This document shows, in pieces, positions 25,857 through 34,059 of a stretch of 64,000 nucleotides of DNA. Under the pieces are notes generated by a model. The model was not told where the DNA came from. It did no database searches and was given only the letters and a program-made list of their open reading frames with translations. Origin of the DNA: Pedobacter sp. PACM 27299 (GTDB taxonomy: Bacteria; Bacteroidota; Bacteroidia; Sphingobacteriales; Sphingobacteriaceae); NCBI RefSeq assembly GCF_001412655.1, contig NZ_CP012996.1:3906001-3970000 (forward strand). Direction: 5' to 3'. Each line of letters starts with the position of its first letter. Within the stretch, counting starts at the first letter, position 1. The position numbers were made by a program, and so were the translations under genes.

Positions 25857-27038
25857 ATGATTAACGTAACTGAAGCTCAAAATCTGATTGCCCTCAACAT
25901 TGTAGCGCTCAATCCTTTAAAACTACCCATTCAGGACTGCTGCGGACTGGTGCTGGCAGAGGATATATTTGCCTCCTGCAGCATTCCTGCTTTCCGTCAA
26001 TCTGCTATGGATGGCTATGCGATACGTTTTGAAGACCGGTCAATCCTATTACAGCTCATTGGGGAAATGGCTGCCGGTACAGCCCTGCCGCTGAAAATCA
26101 GCACAGGTCAGGCCACAAGAATATTTACAGGAGCTCCCCTTCCAGAGGGCGCAGATACGGTACTGATGCAGGAAAAAGCACTAATCAAGGGTGGAGGGAT
26201 CGCTGTGCTTGATGATCAGCTGAAATCAGGAATTTATGTCCGCGAAATTGGCTCAGAAATAAAGGCAAATGCTTTAGCCATGAAAAAAGGGAATATAATT
26301 AGCCCTGCTGCTATTGGTTTTTTGGCAGCAATCGGTATAACCGAAGCTGCGGTTTACCCCATGCCTAAAGTTTCAGTAGTGATTACTGGACAAGAATTTG
26401 GTGTCCCTGGTAAAGCCCTCGAATTTGGTCAGGTTTATGAAGCTAATTCCTATACTTTAAAAGCAGCTTTAGCGCAGGCAGGTATTTTCAATGTACAAAT
26501 TCTGCAGGCAGAAGATGATTTACAAGTTTTACAGGAAACGCTATCGAAAGCGCTTCAACATAGCGATGTCATCTTATTAACCGGAGGGGTAAGCGTTGGC
26601 GATTATGATTTCGTTAGCGAGGCTGCTGAAAAATGCGGGGTAAAACAGATTTTTCATAAAGTAAAGCAAAAACCAGGCAAGCCATTGTATTTCGGACAGC
26701 AGGCTGAAAAAAGTGTTTTTGGCCTTCCAGGCAACCCTTCCTCTGTACTCAGCTGTTTCTATAACTATGTGTTTTCTGCTTTGTTTAAAATGGCCAGAAA
26801 AGAAAGTCCGCTAAAAATGATCCAGGCAAAACTTTCGGAAGCCTACCATAAGCCCATCGGATTAACCCATTTCCTGAAAGGGTTTTATCAGGATGGCGTG
26901 GCAAAACCCTTAAATGCACAGGAATCTTTTCGCCTCAGCTCTTTTGCTCAGGCAAACTGCCTGATTTGCTTAAATGAAGCTCAGGAGGATTTCCAAAAGA
27001 ATGAAATAGTTGATGTTTTACTATTACCCGAATCATAG
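25857..27038 (+). CDS. moeA: Molybdopterin molybdotransferase MoeA
   Basis: The 393-residue protein inserts molybdate into adenylylated molybdopterin. It contains Pro-Ala-Phe-Arg-Gln-Ser-Ala-Met-Asp-Gly-Tyr-Ala, then Ile-Phe-Thr-Gly-Ala-Pro-Leu-Pro-Glu-Gly-Ala-Asp, then Leu-Thr-Gly-Gly-Val-Ser-Val-Gly-Asp-Tyr-Asp and Gly-Leu-Pro-Gly-Asn-Pro, all conserved MoeA motifs. It starts 13 bases after moaA and ends 2 bases before the transporter gene. Confidence 0.97.
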   Translation: MINVTEAQNLIALNIVALNPLKLPIQDCCGLVLAEDIFASCSIPAFRQSAMDGYAIRFEDRSILLQLIGEMAAGTALPLKISTGQATRIFTGAPLPEGADTVLMQEKALIKGGGIAVLDDQLKSGIYVREIGSEIKANALAMKKGNIISPAAIGFLAAIGITEAAVYPMPKVSVVITGQEFGVPGKALEFGQVYEANSYTLKAALAQAGIFNVQILQAEDDLQVLQETLSKALQHSDVILLTGGVSVGDYDFVSEAAEKCGVKQIFHKVKQKPGKPLYFGQQAEKSVFGLPGNPSSVLSCFYNYVFSALFKMARKESPLKMIQAKLSEAYHKPIGLTHFLKGFYQDGVAKPLNAQESFRLSSFAQANCLICLNEAQEDFQKNEIVDVLLLPES

Positions 27039-27040
27039 CT

Positions 27041-27781
27041 ATGCAGGCAGAAGTTTTATTGTTTTTTGGATTATTATTTATTGTTGCTTTTCTGTATTCA
27101 TCTGTCGGCCATGGAGGAGCAAGTGGTTATCTGGCATTGATGGCCATCTTTGCCATCTCCCCAATCGTCATGAAACCAACGGCCTTACTACTCAATCTCT
27201 TCGTCTCCTCAGTTTCTTTCTTTCAATTCTACAGAGGCGGACATTTCAGGTGGAGGATCTTCTGGCCTTTTGCCGTCACTTCTATCCCACTCTCCTTTCT
27301 TGGTGGAACGATGAGCATAGACAATGTCCCGTATAAGAAAATCCTTGGCGTATTGTTGCTTTTTCCTATCATCCGTTTTTTCTTTTTTAAAAATACAGAT
27401 CCCAAAGATTTAAAGGAGCGAAACTTCGCATTGTCTTTTCTCATTGGCGGGATCATCGGCTTACTTTCAGGGATGATTGGCATCGGTGGAGGCATCATTT
27501 TATCACCAATACTCCTACTATTAAAGTGGACAGACCAAAAGCAAACCGCAGCCATTAGTGCCGCTTTTATATTCGTTAATTCTGTTGCAGGTCTAGGCGG
27601 ACAACTGATTAAAGGCATCACTTTTAACAGCGATATGATTGCTTATGTAGTTGTTGCCTTCATCGCTGGCTTACTTGGTGCTTATTTTGGCGCCTTAAAA
27701 TTTCATCAAAATATCTTAAAAAACGTATTGGCATGTGTTCTTGCACTAGCCGCCTATAAATTACTTTTCAGCCATGCATAA
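27041..27781 (+). CDS. TauE/SafE-family (TSUP) membrane transporter
   Basis: This 246-residue protein has about seven to eight membrane helices and two homologous halves. Each half carries a Gly-rich loop (Ser-Val-Gly-His-Gly-Gly-Ala-Ser-Gly-Tyr and Gly-Met-Ile-Gly-Ile-Gly-Gly-Gly-Ile), as in TSUP permeases, which export sulfite, sulfoacetate or other anions. Its position inside the Moco operon, next to a sulfite-oxidase-type enzyme, points to sulfite or molybdate-related transport (inference). It overlaps the next gene by 8 bases. Confidence 0.85.
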   Translation: MQAEVLLFFGLLFIVAFLYSSVGHGGASGYLALMAIFAISPIVMKPTALLLNLFVSSVSFFQFYRGGHFRWRIFWPFAVTSIPLSFLGGTMSIDNVPYKKILGVLLLFPIIRFFFFKNTDPKDLKERNFALSFLIGGIIGLLSGMIGIGGGIILSPILLLLKWTDQKQTAAISAAFIFVNSVAGLGGQLIKGITFNSDMIAYVVVAFIAGLLGAYFGALKFHQNILKNVLACVLALAAYKLLFSHA

Positions 27782-28283
27782 TATGAAATATTTACTCTGT
27801 ATCATCCTTTTCCTGAACCTGACCGCAGCAGCACAGGTTCCGCTGCAATTTACCATTGCCGGTAAAGTGTCCAAGCCCGTAATTGTCAATATGGAATCGC
27901 TGAAAGCCTACAAAAGCATCTCGCTGGATAGCATGGTCATTTACAGCCATCTGCAGCAACGCAAAGGAAGCCTTAAAAACATTAAAGGAGTACTCCTGAA
28001 AGACCTCCTTTCTAAAGTCGACATTATAGCTGAATCGCCTAAAAAGCTCAGCGAATATTACATCGTGTGTACGGCCAGCGACAACTATAAAGTGGTTTAT
28101 TCCTGGAATGAAATATTTAATTCAGAGACTGGAAACCACATCCTGGTACTGTCGGCATTTGAGACCAACCCTGCAAAAACCGAGAAAGGCGATATTGCGT
28201 TAATTACAACAAGCGATTTTGCCACCGGCAGAAGGTTTGTTAAGGGATTAACTAAAATCAGTATTCTTCAGATTAATGAATAA
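27774..28283 (+). CDS. Small exported SUOX-fold (molybdopterin oxidoreductase-like) protein
   Basis: This 169-residue protein has a signal peptide ending near Ala-Ala-Ala-Gln. It resembles the central fold of sulfite-oxidase-family proteins, with Gly-Val-Leu-Leu-Lys-Asp-Leu-Leu and Ala-Ser-Asp-Asn-Tyr-Lys-Val-Val-Tyr-Ser-Trp, and ends with a Gly-Arg-Arg-Phe-Val-Lys-Gly-Leu tail. It lacks the active-site Cys context and most of the cofactor-binding domain, so it may be a non-catalytic accessory or binding protein. An alternative start is the ATG at 27783. It lies between tauE and moaD with overlaps on both sides. Confidence 0.68.
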   Translation: MHNMKYLLCIILFLNLTAAAQVPLQFTIAGKVSKPVIVNMESLKAYKSISLDSMVIYSHLQQRKGSLKNIKGVLLKDLLSKVDIIAESPKKLSEYYIVCTASDNYKVVYSWNEIFNSETGNHILVLSAFETNPAKTEKGDIALITTSDFATGRRFVKGLTKISILQINE

Positions 28284-28518
28284 CATGGAAATTGAGTTGA
28301 TCACATTTGGAAAGATTGTCGATTTTTTACCGGCACAAAAAATAATGCTGGAAGATATTCCGGATACCGACGGGCTAAAGCTTTACCTGGAAAAAAGCTA
28401 TCCGCAATTGAAGACGATGAAGTACAAACTGGCACTGGATCAGCAGATGGTACAAAGCAATGCCCAACTTAAAAATAACGCAAGGATCGCAATTATGCCT
28501 CCCTTTTCAGGCGGATAA
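28276..28518 (+). CDS. moaD: Molybdopterin synthase small subunit MoaD
   Basis: This 80-residue ubiquitin-like protein ends in Pro-Pro-Phe-Ser-Gly-Gly. The terminal Gly-Gly is adenylylated and thiocarboxylated to carry sulfur for molybdopterin formation. It overlaps the preceding gene by 8 bases and is followed after 1 base by the E1-like moeB gene that activates it. Confidence 0.94.
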   Translation: MNNMEIELITFGKIVDFLPAQKIMLEDIPDTDGLKLYLEKSYPQLKTMKYKLALDQQMVQSNAQLKNNARIAIMPPFSGG

Positions 28519-28519
28519 A

Positions 28520-29635
28520 ATGATGAACGAGGAACGATACCATAGACAACTGATTCTTAAAGGTTTTAAAAGAGAATCCCAGCAAAAGCTTTTACAGGCT
28601 AAGGTACTTGTTATTGGTGCCGGTGGTCTCGGCTGTGCTTCCCTAACTTATCTAGTCTCTGCTGGATTAGGCCGTATTGGTCTCGTGGATGGCGACACAG
28701 TGTCTTTAAGTAACCTGCACAGACAGCCTCTTTTTAGCACTGATGATATCGGCCTGCTGAAAGTTCAGGTAGCCCTGAGGCGCTTAAAGCAGATCAATCC
28801 GGAGATTACCATTGAGGCTTATCCTTTCTATATTTCACAAAGCAACATTTTAGCGCTGTTTGAGGAATATGATTTCATTCTGGATGGAACAGACAATTTT
28901 GAAAGTCGTTACCTGATTAATGATGCTGCTGCGATGCTGAATAAACCCTTGATTTTTGCAGCTGTTTCTGGGTATGAAGGACAACTGTCGATCTTTAATG
29001 TGGAGACTGAAGCAGGAAAGAAAACAAATTATCGTGACCTATTTCCAATTCAGCCTGGAGCTGGAGAAATTCCAGATTGTGCAGAAAACGGGGTATTAGG
29101 GGTTTTGCCTGGTATCATTGGAACGATGCAGGCAGCAGAAACGATCAAATTAATTACCGGAATAGGCATGCCCCTGATCAATAAAATATTACATTATAAT
29201 TTGTTAAGTCAACAGTTCTATGAAATTTCGATCAGTCCTGGTAATCCTGCGGAATATGAAATTCCTGCCTATGCATCCGATTTTTTGGCAAGAGTCTATA
29301 ATCAAGCGGAGAAAAAACAACATCAGGTCATAGAGATCGACCTACAACAGTTGAAAACCCTCAGTAAGCTACCTTCCACGATGCGCATTGATCTGAGAGA
29401 AAAAGAAGAATTGCCGACACTCGATCCTAATGACTATCTGCAGATTCCGGCATCTATTTTTGAAAAATTCATGAAGGAAGAAATCATGGAGAAAAACATT
29501 ATCTTACTTTGCCAGCATGGAAAAAGAAGCTTTGCAATTGCCGGACAGCTCCTTGAAAAATATGGCTCATCAAAAAACATATACAGTCTGAAAGGCGGAA
29601 TCCTCCGCTGGGAAAGCTTTTTTAGTCATGGATGA
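28520..29635 (+). CDS. moeB: MoeB-type adenylyltransferase with C-terminal rhodanese domain
   Basis: The ATG at 28520 is preferred over an upstream in-frame ATG at 28460 because the latter would overlap moaD by about 60 bases and add residues before the usual start. The 371-residue protein has the E1-like Gly-Ala-Gly-Gly-Leu-Gly nucleotide loop. The conserved Cys before Ala-Glu-Asn-Gly-Val-Leu-Gly is present. The C-terminal rhodanese domain carries the active-site loop Cys-Gln-His-Gly-Lys-Arg-Ser. It adenylylates MoaD, and the rhodanese domain can supply sulfur. The zinc Cys-x2-Cys pairs of E. coli MoeB are not seen. Confidence 0.93.
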   Translation: MMNEERYHRQLILKGFKRESQQKLLQAKVLVIGAGGLGCASLTYLVSAGLGRIGLVDGDTVSLSNLHRQPLFSTDDIGLLKVQVALRRLKQINPEITIEAYPFYISQSNILALFEEYDFILDGTDNFESRYLINDAAAMLNKPLIFAAVSGYEGQLSIFNVETEAGKKTNYRDLFPIQPGAGEIPDCAENGVLGVLPGIIGTMQAAETIKLITGIGMPLINKILHYNLLSQQFYEISISPGNPAEYEIPAYASDFLARVYNQAEKKQHQVIEIDLQQLKTLSKLPSTMRIDLREKEELPTLDPNDYLQIPASIFEKFMKEEIMEKNIILLCQHGKRSFAIAGQLLEKYGSSKNIYSLKGGILRWESFFSHG

Positions 29636-30075
29636 TGGAAAGAAAAATCAAAAACATATTTGTTAAGGGTGCAATATCACCTGCATTTATTGCGGACAGC
29701 ATCGCAAAGCACAGTACAAAAAAAGAAATAGGTGGACATAGTCTGTTTTTAGGTCAGGTAAGAAATGATGAGCTGGATGGGAAATTAGTTTCCGCCATCG
29801 AGTATACTGCTTATGAGGAACTCGCTTTGACACAAATGGAGGAAATAAGGTCGCAGATTTTTATAAAACACCCTTTGATTTGTATGCATGTTTACCAGTC
29901 TTTAGGCTTGGTGAAAACCGGGGAACTGTGCCTCTATGTCTTTACTTCATCAGCCCATAGAAAAGCTGCAATCGAGGCCTGTGAAGAAATCGTGGAACGC
30001 CTGAAACAGGAATTACCCATTTGGGGAAGAGAAATCTTTGAAGACGGAACTCAGCAATGGAAAGAAAATAAATAA
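29632..30075 (+). CDS. moaE: Molybdopterin synthase catalytic subunit MoaE
   Basis: This 147-residue protein makes molybdopterin with thiocarboxylated MoaD. Conserved segments are Gly-Gly-His-Ser-Leu-Phe-Leu-Gly-Gln-Val-Arg, Ile-Glu-Tyr-Thr-Ala-Tyr, His-Arg-Lys-Ala-Ala-x-Glu-Ala-Cys, and Pro-Ile-Trp-Gly-Arg-Glu near the C-terminus, which usually reads Pro-Ile-Trp-Lys. It overlaps moeB by 4 bases (ATGATG region) and ends 1 base before the moaC start. Confidence 0.95.
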   Translation: MMERKIKNIFVKGAISPAFIADSIAKHSTKKEIGGHSLFLGQVRNDELDGKLVSAIEYTAYEELALTQMEEIRSQIFIKHPLICMHVYQSLGLVKTGELCLYVFTSSAHRKAAIEACEEIVERLKQELPIWGREIFEDGTQQWKENK

Positions 30076-30076
30076 C

Positions 30077-30984
30077 ATGGTCAACATTACAGGCAAATCC
30101 AATACCCTACGCATCGCAATCGCTACGGCGATAATCAGCGTATCAAAAAAGAAACCATTGAGGCTGTGCAACAGCGAAAAGTACCCAAAGGGGATGTATT
30201 TGAGTTTGCTAGAGCTGCTGGTTTATTGGGTGTCAAGAAAACCAGCGATGTCATTCCTGATTGCCACCCCCTCCCTATTGAATTCTGCGCCATCACGTAT
30301 GAGATTCTAGGTTTAGCCATTATCATCAAGGTTGAGGTACACACCATTTACAAAACTGGTGTAGAAGTGGAGGCTATGCATGGAGCTTCTGTAGTTGCCT
30401 TAACCATATATGATATGTTGAAACCAATAGATGAAGTGATCGAAATTGAATCGATCAGGTTACTCAAAAAATCGGGCGGAAAAGCGGATATACAAGCACC
30501 GGAAAAGACCATTCAGGCTGCAGTTATCGTCTGCTCAGACACCATTTCAAGCGGGCTTGGGGTCGACAAATCGGGTAAAGCAATTGTCAGCAAACTAGCG
30601 TCTTTCGGTATTGAAACTACACATTATGAAGTCATTTCAGATGATTTTGAACGCATTCAGGAAAGCACAAAATTATTGGTAGAAAAAGTACAGTTACTCA
30701 TTTTTACCGGAGGAACGGGTGTATCTCCAAGGGATATCACACCTGATGCAATATTACCACTGATCGAAAAAAGAATGAATGGAATTATGGAAACTGCGAG
30801 GCATTACGGCCAGGAACGTATGCCCTACGCAATGCTTTCCAGAGGGATTGCAGGAACCATCGGAAAGACACTCATTTTAACTTTACCAGGTTCTGAAAAA
30901 GGGGCTATAGAAACTATGGATGCCATTTTTCCAAACGTATTACACCTGTTCAAAGTAATGGAAGGAAATGCTCAGCATCCATAA
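30077..30984 (+). CDS. moaC: MoaC-Mog fusion, split by a -1 frame change
   Basis: The ATG at 30077 opens a MoaC N-terminus in frame 0. At 30145-30151 the frame must step back one base to reach the rest of MoaC (Val-Pro-Lys-Gly-Asp, Val-Lys-Lys-Thr-Ser-Asp, Asp-Cys-His-Pro, Ile-Tyr-Asp-Met-Leu-Lys, with the active-site Lys, His and Asp). This continues without a break into a MogA/MoaB domain with Thr-Gly-Gly-Thr-Gly-Val-Ser-Pro-Arg-Asp. Left unshifted, frame 0 stops at about 30310. MoaC forms cyclic pyranopterin and Mog adenylylates molybdopterin. The fusion itself is known in Bacteroidota. The frame change could be a real mutation, a base-calling error in the A-run, or programmed frameshifting. 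A GTG at 30166 could start a shortened product. Confidence 0.85.
30145..30151 (+). other. Slippery heptamer A AAA AAG in moaC
   Basis: The heptamer lies in frame as xxA AAA AAG, the arrangement of the E. coli dnaX -1 site. Re-reading the G gives GAA ACC ATT GAG, which restores MoaC. A short GCTGT/ACAGC hairpin (30163-30167 with 30171-30175) lies 11 bases downstream and is only a weak possible stimulator. Confidence 0.55.
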
Positions 30985-31124
30985 ATAATCACTCAAATAC
31001 TGCTGGTGTTTTCCGGAATTTTAGGTATATTGTATATCAATAGTTTTACTAAACCTACTAAAAATCAATCTCTTAAATCCGAACCAAAGAAATTCACGTT
31101 AATAACTAGTATAAATATCTAGGG

Positions 31125-31841
31125 ATGAAAGTTATCAAAGAAAAGCACGCCTTCCTGATGCGTTGGACACACTGGATAAATTTCCCGGTACTGATGATCA
31201 TGATTTGGAGCGGATTATTTATTTATTGGGCAAATGATGCTTACGGCGTCTCTATTTTCGGTTTTACGCTGATCAAATTCTTTCCGGAGTGGTTTTACGA
31301 CTACTTCCATATTCCCCAGCGTCTAGCTGAAGGCATGGCCTTTCATTTTTTGTTCATGTGGTTTTTTTTTATCAATGGATTGCTGTACCTCCTCTATACC
31401 ATTTTTAGCGGTGCCTGGCGGGCGCTGCTTCCCAATAAACACTCCTTTAAGGAGGCCTGGCAAGTACTGCTTCACGATCTCCACATCAGGAAGATGATGC
31501 CACCACAAAAGAAATACAATGCGGCACAGCGAATTGCCTACTCCGCGATTATTTTGATGGGATTTGGTTCCGTCTTTACTGGCCTAGCGATCTATAAACC
31601 CGTTCAGTTTTACTGGATATGCTGGTTGTGCGGGGGCTATCATTTTGCTAGAATCTTACATTTCGCATTAACGATTGGTTATGTGCTTTTTTTTATGATT
31701 CATATTGTTCAGGTGATGATGGCGGGCTGGAATAATTTCCGTTCCGTCATTTCTGGATTTGAAGTTATTGAAGAAGCCAGTCAAGACCAAGCTGAACCAA
31801 TTACACTTAAAAAATCAGAAAGCGATGAAAGCACCAAATAA
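31125..31841 (+). CDS. b-type cytochrome membrane subunit (cytochrome b561/thiosulfate-reductase type)
   Basis: This 238-residue inner-membrane protein has four main helices. Candidate heme ligands are His in Met-Arg-Trp-Thr-His-Trp-Ile-Asn (helix 1), His in Ala-Phe-His-Phe-Leu (helix 2), and His residues in Ala-Arg-Ile-Leu-His-Phe-Ala and Met-Ile-His-Ile-Val (helices 3 and 4). It probably passes electrons between quinones and the exported molybdoenzyme encoded immediately downstream, with which it overlaps by 17 bases. A 140-base gap separates it from moaC-mog, so it may have its own promoter. Confidence 0.85.
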   Translation: MKVIKEKHAFLMRWTHWINFPVLMIMIWSGLFIYWANDAYGVSIFGFTLIKFFPEWFYDYFHIPQRLAEGMAFHFLFMWFFFINGLLYLLYTIFSGAWRALLPNKHSFKEAWQVLLHDLHIRKMMPPQKKYNAAQRIAYSAIILMGFGSVFTGLAIYKPVQFYWICWLCGGYHFARILHFALTIGYVLFFMIHIVQVMMAGWNNFRSVISGFEVIEEASQDQAEPITLKKSESDESTK

Positions 31842-32616
31842 AAAGAAAAGCAAATTACCGCTTACTGTAGATCAAAAAATAAAACGCAGGAACTTCATTT
31901 CTTTCGGCACCTTCATTGTATTAGGAGCTGGTGCCTTTACAGGTTGGAACTGGCTACTCAATGCCCCAGAGGAAACCCCAGGAATCACTGGAGGCGCCCG
32001 GGCGCCACTAAGAAGGGCATTAAACAAAACTGAACTTTTCTTTCGAAACTTCTTCAGCAACAACCATCTGGTAAAAACCTATCCAAAATCAAAGGCAGCA
32101 AGCCAGGTTAGAGTCAATAGCCTGATAGGAATTGAAGACGATACAAATTTTGACATCAAAAACTGGCAACTTTCCGTAAAAAGGAAAAATCAGGCCGATT
32201 TAAAGATTAGTCTTGATGAGATCAAAGCCTTACCTAAGACAGAGCTCATTTTTGATTTTAAATGCGTGGAGGGCTGGGATCAGATACAGCATTGGGCAGG
32301 GGTAAAACTAAGTGATTTCCTACTGCATTTTAAGCTGGATGAACAGGCAAAAAGTCAATATATGGGTTTAGAAACACCTAATGGAGCATATTATGTGGGT
32401 TTGGAGATGGATAGTGTATTACATCCTCAAACTTTACTCGCCTATGAAATGAATGATCTACCGCTAACGGCAGATCATGGAGCTCCACTACGACTACTGG
32501 TTCCGGTGAAATATGGAATTAAAAATCTCAAAAGAATAGGCACCATGTCTTTCAGCGATAGCAGACCTCGCGACTATTGGGCAGAACAAGGCTATGACTA
32601 TTATTCTGGTCTTTAA
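31825..32616 (+). CDS. Tat-exported sulfite-oxidase-family molybdoenzyme
   Basis: The ATG at 31825 is chosen because it gives a normal Tat leader; an in-frame ATG at 31759 lies deep inside the cytochrome gene. The 263-residue protein has Lys-Arg21-Arg22-Asn-Phe-Ile then a hydrophobic stretch, as in twin-arginine signals. The molybdenum-binding Cys147 is in Phe-Asp-Phe-Lys-Cys-Val-Glu-Gly-Trp. Later segments include Asp-His-Gly-Ala-Pro-Leu-Arg-Leu. Architecture and cytochrome partner resemble MsrP/YedY-type enzymes, which reduce methionine sulfoxide in periplasmic proteins. Sulfite or another substrate remains possible. Confidence 0.9.
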   Translation: MKAPNKKKSKLPLTVDQKIKRRNFISFGTFIVLGAGAFTGWNWLLNAPEETPGITGGARAPLRRALNKTELFFRNFFSNNHLVKTYPKSKAASQVRVNSLIGIEDDTNFDIKNWQLSVKRKNQADLKISLDEIKALPKTELIFDFKCVEGWDQIQHWAGVKLSDFLLHFKLDEQAKSQYMGLETPNGAYYVGLEMDSVLHPQTLLAYEMNDLPLTADHGAPLRLLVPVKYGIKNLKRIGTMSFSDSRPRDYWAEQGYDYYSGL

Positions 32617-32618
32617 TA

Positions 32619-33278
32619 TCAGTTGTTCTTAAATTCCGGCTTGAGGTAGGCGGTTCTATTCTCCCTTAACTTCATCACTTTTGGCATAGATACATTTTGA
32701 ATGTAAGCTTCTTCAGGGTGCAATCTGAAATAGTCCTGATGGTATTTTTCTGCAGGATACAACACTTTAAAAGGAAGTACCTGAGTAACAATCGGTTTTG
32801 CATAATGGTGACTGGCATTTACTTTCGCAATCACAGTTTTCAATATCTTTTGCTCCTCAGGAGTTCTGTAAAAGGCCACAGAGCGATAGTCTTCTCCCTC
32901 ATCCGGTCCCTGGCGATTTAATGTGGTTGGATCATGCGCATAAAAAAAAGATTCTGCCAAATCTGTATAGCTCACCACTTTAGGGTCATAATACACCTCT
33001 ACTGATTCCGCATGTCCGGTATTATCTGAACAAACCTGTTCATAGGTCGGCCACTTGACATGACCACCAGAATATCCCGCAACAACACGGTTTACTCCTT
33101 TTAATTCACTAAGTCCTTCTGCCAAGCTCCAGAAGCAACCACCTGCAAAAGTAGCTAGCTGTTCATTTGATTTTGGAACAGGCAAGCTTGCAAATCCATT
33201 ATCCTGTCCATTACTTTGTCCTTTGACACAAGCGCTCAAAAAGATAAGCCCAAGTATACATACCTTATATTTTTTCAT
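32619..33278 (-). CDS. msrA: Peptide methionine (S)-S-oxide reductase MsrA, lipoprotein
   Basis: This 219-residue protein has a lipobox-like signal (Leu-Ser-Ala-Cys17), so it is exported. The catalytic motif is Gly-Gly-Cys-Phe-Trp-Ser near residues 46-51, followed by Gly-Val-x-x-Val-x-x-Gly-Tyr-Ser-Gly-Gly. It reduces the S epimer of methionine sulfoxide. It is convergent with the molybdoenzyme gene (2-base gap) and lies 9 bases downstream of msrB. Confidence 0.95.
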   Translation of the reverse strand: MKKYKVCILGLIFLSACVKGQSNGQDNGFASLPVPKSNEQLATFAGGCFWSLAEGLSELKGVNRVVAGYSGGHVKWPTYEQVCSDNTGHAESVEVYYDPKVVSYTDLAESFFYAHDPTTLNRQGPDEGEDYRSVAFYRTPEEQKILKTVIAKVNASHHYAKPIVTQVLPFKVLYPAEKYHQDYFRLHPEEAYIQNVSMPKVMKLRENRTAYLKPEFKNN

Positions 33279-33287
33279 GATGTAATA

Positions 33288-33800
33288 CTATTTAACTGGA
33301 ACAAACTTAAAAGCATAAGAATCCATGCAGTATCTTTTACCGGTTGGCTGTGGACCATCATCGAAAACATGTCCTAAATGTAAGCCTGTACTCGCCTCCA
33401 CGACCTCATCTCTAACCATACCATCAGAGGAATCACTTACAATCCTAATCAATTTCTCATCAATAGGTTTAAAAAAACTTGGCCAACCGGTTCCAGATTC
33501 AAACTTAGTGTCTGAACTAAACAGTGGCTTGCCAGTTGCGGCACTCACATAAACTCCTTTTTGATGATTGTTCCAATATGGGTTTTTAAAAGGAGTTTCA
33601 GTTCCTTTATTGACCATGATCTCATAGGCTTCAGGCGATAAGATCTTTTTCCAATACTTAGCTGGCTTCGCGTCAGGGTAGATGCTTGTGTTTTCGGAAG
33701 GAAGCTCAGTTCCTTTTTTGTTTTGCGATGATGGGTTCTGACTGCAAGCATTCAATGCAAGCATCAAAAGCGGGATCATCAAAAGATTTAGCTTTTTCAT
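33288..33800 (-). CDS. msrB: Peptide methionine (R)-S-oxide reductase MsrB, lipoprotein
   Basis: The product has 170 residues with lipobox Leu-Asn-Ala-Cys19. Conserved features are Gly-Thr-Glu-x-Pro-Phe, Phe-Glu-Ser-Gly-Thr-Gly-Trp-Pro-Ser-Phe, His-Leu-Gly-His-Val-Phe-Asp-Asp-Gly-Pro and the catalytic Arg-Tyr-Cys-Met-Asp-Ser. The Cys-x2-Cys zinc pair found in many MsrBs is replaced (Val-Ser-Ala-Ala-Thr-Gly), giving a zinc-free variant. Together with msrA it forms an exported methionine-repair operon. Confidence 0.94.
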   Translation of the reverse strand: MKKLNLLMIPLLMLALNACSQNPSSQNKKGTELPSENTSIYPDAKPAKYWKKILSPEAYEIMVNKGTETPFKNPYWNNHQKGVYVSAATGKPLFSSDTKFESGTGWPSFFKPIDEKLIRIVSDSSDGMVRDEVVEASTGLHLGHVFDDGPQPTGKRYCMDSYAFKFVPVK

Positions 33801-34059
33801 GGGGCTATAGTCTCGCTGTGAATTAAATTTTTACCACTTTAATTAAGCTATAACAATTTTATAATGAGACAATTACAACACATACGCAGTAAACACAAAA
33901 ATAGTTTTCAAAAAACACCTAATATGCGAAAATAGCTGGAATACAATTTCGATAGGAAGTATCACAAATGCATAAAATACTAAGCCCAAATAATTTATTT
34001 AACAAATAAAAAACCAAACCGCTATCTTCTAGCGTAAATGCTATCAAATAAACATAAAC

